Of a DNA stretch of 64,000 bases, positions 60,162 to 64,000 are shown piece by piece. Every line of letters begins with the position of its first letter. Position 1 is the first letter of the stretch. The translations under genes were made by a program, and so were the position numbers. The notes beneath the pieces were generated by a model. That model searched no databases and was not told the DNA's origin. It saw only the letters and a list, made by a program, of their open reading frames with translations. Origin of the DNA: Erigeron canadensis (lineage: Eukaryota > Streptophyta > Magnoliopsida > Asterales > Asteraceae); the NCBI RefSeq assembly GCF_010389155.1, contig NC_057766.1, positions 992,001 to 1,056,000 on the forward strand. The letters are read 5' to 3'.

Positions 60162-62926
60162 GTGAGAATCCATGCTTTTGATGGACTCTTTTGACTTTTT
60201 ATAGAGGTTGAAGTTTTGGCCTCTTCACTTATAAACGGGTCCATCTGGATTGTGTTTGTTCTCTATTGGGTCAAGTATAATATAGCTAAAAGTGTAATGG
60301 CTCAAATATGTTATACATCTTGAACATTGAAAGAGTCTAAGGTCTAGTATTCATGGTTATAAACTCGTAAATAGCTTTATTAGTAAAATATTTCTTGTAA
60401 TAATATTGTTTATGTAGTCATAGTGAATGCATCAAGTATTTGGTACGACAAGAAAGTATGTTAGTGGGTCGACTGTCAACCCAAGTCGATTTGTTTTGAC
60501 CTGTATCAACACCAACCCGTATATACCTGAACGCATTCCCCAATTGGCCCAGTCTTCCCATATTGCTACTTCTATTTATAACCCAAGACGCTGCAAAAGT
60601 GCAGCACTATATAAGAATGACCCGCCCAACTACAGATTACATAAATACATGTCAATCTATGTCATCCATCTGAACTCCTGTTACTTAAACTACCCGGCAT
60701 GAATATATTCATAAAAAAAAAAAAAAACAATTAGCTGTGACAAGATAAATCTATACATTTTAACTTCACTCATGTGGTCCATCATCATTAACAGCAAGGT
60801 AAACTATATTTCATTCCAAAACTTCACTTGCTTGCAAATCAGGCACACAAAATCTGATCAAATCAGAAAACTATATACAAACAAACTAAAATTAACTATT
60901 TCCACACACAAAGTCACAAACCGGAAACACTCTAGCTGTCATTCGGGATGTCACGTCATATTTGAAGCATATGGAATCATTTTGGATCATCCAGCACTTA
61001 AACATAAAGTGTTAATAAATGAAGCATTTACAAAGTGGAATATTTTAAACAAATCTAAAAATTAAAGTGAATAATGACATCTCTTATACAAGTCGAAAGT
61101 AATTTATTCCATCTTAACTAATGACAAGCTCTCCATCTATTTGTGATCAGATACTGATCGAATATCTAAAGCCATCTAACTGATTGAGCAAAAGCAGTGT
61201 TTCCATATAAGAACACAAAAAAAAAGGTATAATCGTTTCCAGGAATCCTCCCAAACGGACGACTAATGGGTTCTGATTCGGGATCATAAAGTTCAAGGTT
61301 GGCAAAATATTGTTCTTGGTGTGCCTTTACTGTGCCAGTATAAGTTCACCCGTCTTCCTAAATCCGAATAATGCCTTTACTGTGGCATATGGTATATTGA
61401 TGTTGTATAGCTTTGTAAACGATATAAAACAATGAATGAATGTCTGAATGTATTTTCAATACGGTTTCTTGACTGCATGTCGATCATCTCTGCTCTTTGT
61501 TTATATATTGAGATCGACATTTTGTACCCAATTAGACTACAGAAACCTAAAGGGCCTTAAATGATATATGAAAGCCCACATGTATAATGTTGTATTATTG
61601 GCCAATCAAAACTCAAAAAGGTAGTGATTTGCTCAAGAAAGTTAATTATGAGGACACATAAAAAAGATGAAAAATACAGGATTACTTTTTATAGTTTTAT
61701 ATATCCTGTCTAGAAACTATAATTTTCAATACGATCACTGCATAACCTTTTTTCACTTATGATTTTAATCTTCAGAAGCCGTTGTCATTTGTTATTTGAT
61801 TGAATACTTTTATTTAACAATGGCAAGTAACAAACCACTAGTTGAGAGGTTTCATATAATTGTTTATTGATTCACCATTTCTAAGTTTGTGTATCTGTTT
61901 AGATTTTGATTTTAGTTTCTATTAAAACAATAACCGCGCGATGCGATGATGTAATGGTGGCGATGGGTGATGGCGATGTAATGGTGGCAGTCGTGGTGGC
62001 ATTGACGGGTGATGGCGGCTCGCGACAGTGGCGACAATTGGTGGTAATGATTACTTGTAAACTCCATGACACTTAAACCCATTAAATGAAAACTCAAGGT
62101 CGGTGGGGGAATCACCGACTTTGATAACTTTAGAGCGATTTGGTTTTCGTTCTGGTTTTGGCTCCGGCCAAGTTCTATATCTATTCGGGTTTTAATCTCT
62201 CTTTGGGCAAGAAGTTTAAATTTCAAGACCAAAATCTAGTCAAACCTTTGGAGCAAGAATGGGTTGGGGGAAAAGTATGAAACAATAAAGGACCACGAAT
62301 GTAATTTACTACGACCTTATTGATGGATGTAATTTACTATTTAGAATTGTAAACAATAAAGGACCACGAATGTAATTTACTACGAGTATTTAGAATTGTA
62401 AAAATTGTAAAAGGTAATTAAACTAATAACTAAACCAAGATAAGTGTATAAAAAAAAGAGAACAATGATATAATATACTTTTCCTATATTATATATTAAA
62501 TGTTTAATTTTAACTGGTTAAATCTCTAACTTTTAATTTTGTCTGTAAAAATTTTTATTTGTATTATATAACGATTTATATAAAATATATGATTAAATAT
62601 AGTTTTAAATATATTTTTTACTATATAACTTTTACCAACCAATATATAATAATGTTATTTACATTTAAAATTGAATGAAATTTTGAAAATTTAAATTAGA
62701 CATTTAACCTAGGAGTGATAGGTATTGAGTTCACTTCCTAGTGTGACCAAAATGCTTCCAAGAATAAAGATAGGAGTTTTCTCATAATGAGTTTTCTCAT
62801 AATGAGTTTCTCTGGACTAGAGTTAAGTATAAGAACAGGCATGTTGTTGAGCCCAAATTTGTAGTTTAAAAGAAAAAATTTTTTTAACATGAACTAATTA
62901 ATAAATTAATAAATATATTAATAAAT
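60162..62926. other. Gene-poor DNA with repeats
   Basis: A 15-bp A run is near 60713-60727. 61932-62060 is a decayed Helitron-type GC-rich stretch (CCGCGCGATGCGATGATG). 62283-62400 contains a direct duplication of AACAATAAAGGACCACGAATGTAATTTACTACG (copies at about 62283 and 62352). No gene recognised. Confidence 0.5.
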
Positions 62927-63111
62927 GGGGGATGAGAATATAAGGTTGTTAGGTACCTAAGCTTAGGTGTGGAACACTAGCATTTTTTTTTTTAATTTAT
63001 AAAATTCATGGGGGTCAGGTGATTTATTTAAAATTTAACAAATATTAAAAAATTAATATGTAAGAGGTTTCACACCTAGTCTTATGTGTCAGCCTTATAT
63101 TCACTTTTACC
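62927..63111. mobile_element. MITE related to 8650-8813
   Basis: The ends GGGGGATGAGAATATAAGG and, inverted, GGTAAAAGTGAATATAAGG flank an interior matching the 8.65-kb copy (AAGCTTAGRTGKGGAAC, ATAAAATTYATGGGG, TTATTTAAAATT). Confidence 0.7.
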
Positions 63112-63119
63112 TTAATAAA

Positions 63120-63850
63120 TCTTTCTATACTCTATGAAAATAATCACACCCCTCATTTTTAAAAATAGATACTCAAATGCTACATATGAAATTACTAAAT
63201 TGCCTCTTAATAAACACCCATTATGAAAAGAGTTTTATAAATTATCAAATTTGCCCTTAATGCATTAATTTACACCCTAAATCCTTATTTTAATAATTAA
63301 CACTTTAAGTCTTTATCTTTGAAAAATTTCTACTATCACAATTACAGCAACTTACACCACTTAACAACAACGCTACCACCGCCACCAATAGTACCATCAC
63401 CGACACCACTAGACCTCCTTCACCACCACCACCACTGTCGCATTGTGCGGATACCACGCTCGTACTTTTTTATAAAGATTATTCCCTCATTAAAAATAGA
63501 AAAATGTTACACAATAGTTACATACGAAAGTACGAATTACCCTTAATAAACACCCCTTATGGAAAGGGTTGTTGAAGATTACCAAATTTGTCCTTAATGA
63601 ATTAATTTACTGTCTAAACCCTAATCTTGCTAAAGGGTTATTAGAGATTACTAAATTTGTCATTAATTAATTAATTTACACTCTCATTCCTAATCTTGAT
63701 AATTTACAATCTAAGTCTTTATCATATAAATATTTTCACTATTATCTTTACATCAATTTATACTACTCGACATCAATTGTGTCATCGCCACCCATCAATA
63801 AAAACTAAACCGCGGTCACTGTTACCGGCCCCGTGATGCTCGTATATATA
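63120..63850 (+). mobile_element. Two decayed tandem Helitron-type copies
   Basis: Each of the two consecutive blocks (about 63120-63470 and 63473-63850) has a CCCTTAATRAA / TTTACWSYCTAAACC body. Each ends in a CACC-rich run with a GCATTGTGCGGATACCACGCTCGTA-like or CCCCGTGATGCTCGTA-like tail. CTCGT replaces the CTAGT terminus, so they are old relatives of the 34.5-kb Helitron. Confidence 0.5.
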
Positions 63851-64000
63851 TAAAAATATATCTTTTATCTAAAACACCGGCACTTCCATGTTAGACTAGT
63901 GCTGCAACGACAACCATCCCATTGTCCTTGGATTATTAGCAGTTTAGCACGAAGCAGCATATATAATATTTTTTTGATTGGATTGGGGAATTTGGGGTAG
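63851..64000. other. Window end, nothing recognised
   Basis: AT-rich sequence continuing beyond the window. Confidence 0.5.

Noticed and set aside
61912..62232. Minus-strand frame of 106 codons
   Set aside because: His-rich translation of a decayed Helitron GC-rich stretch; no domain.

Overview
This window is nuclear DNA from a flowering plant. Genes are split by GT-AG introns, intergenic DNA is AT-rich, and most of the sequence is transposable-element material. The gene families and repeat types fit a core eudicot, and the Asteraceae are my best guess. That placement is an inference from memory of similar sequence, not a search result.

Layout. 0-5.6 kb: a two-exon gene for a peroxisomal acyl-activating enzyme (acyl-CoA synthetase) ending in SKL. 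Its 3.9-kb intron holds a decayed copia element and a partly duplicated non-autonomous Helitron. 7.1-8.6 kb (minus): a divergent protein made of tandem ubiquitin-like domains. 8.6-10.2 kb: MITEs, two long hairpin elements and a SINE. 11.2-13.6 kb: a complete gag-only LTR element with matching target duplications. 13.6-16.3 kb: a diverged duplicate of the 5.9-6.4 kb segment, plus SINEs. 16.4-21.6 kb: five-exon flavin monooxygenase copy A, broken by an in-frame stop in exon 4. 21.9-24.9 kb: Helitron-type and MITE debris. 25.9-32.3 kb: a non-coding LTR element (LARD) with about 1.9-kb LTRs, inserted in an older relative. 33.4-36.2 kb: MITEs and a Helitron. 36.6-41.3 kb: a young but disabled Ty1-copia element that splits an older repeat. 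41.3-48.6 kb: repeats and a few orphan exon-like stretches. 48.7-50.0 kb: an intact single-exon BAHD acyltransferase. 51.1-58.5 kb: intact flavin monooxygenase copy B, whose first intron contains a roughly 5-kb Mutator-like element. 58.5-64 kb: low-gene DNA with one exon-like stretch, MITEs and decayed Helitron copies.

How the genes could relate. An acyl-CoA-forming enzyme, two flavin monooxygenases and an acyl-CoA-using BAHD transferase lie within 58 kb. That is compatible with a small specialised-metabolism neighbourhood, but no common pathway can be shown from sequence alone.

The least ordinary object is the Mutator-like element in the copy B intron. Besides a broken transposase on the minus strand it carries, on the plus strand, a truncated plant-mobile-domain reading frame and a second, unrecognised reading frame. 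Its terminal regions are dense in a 19-bp palindrome of the type CCGGTATTTSAAATACCGG.
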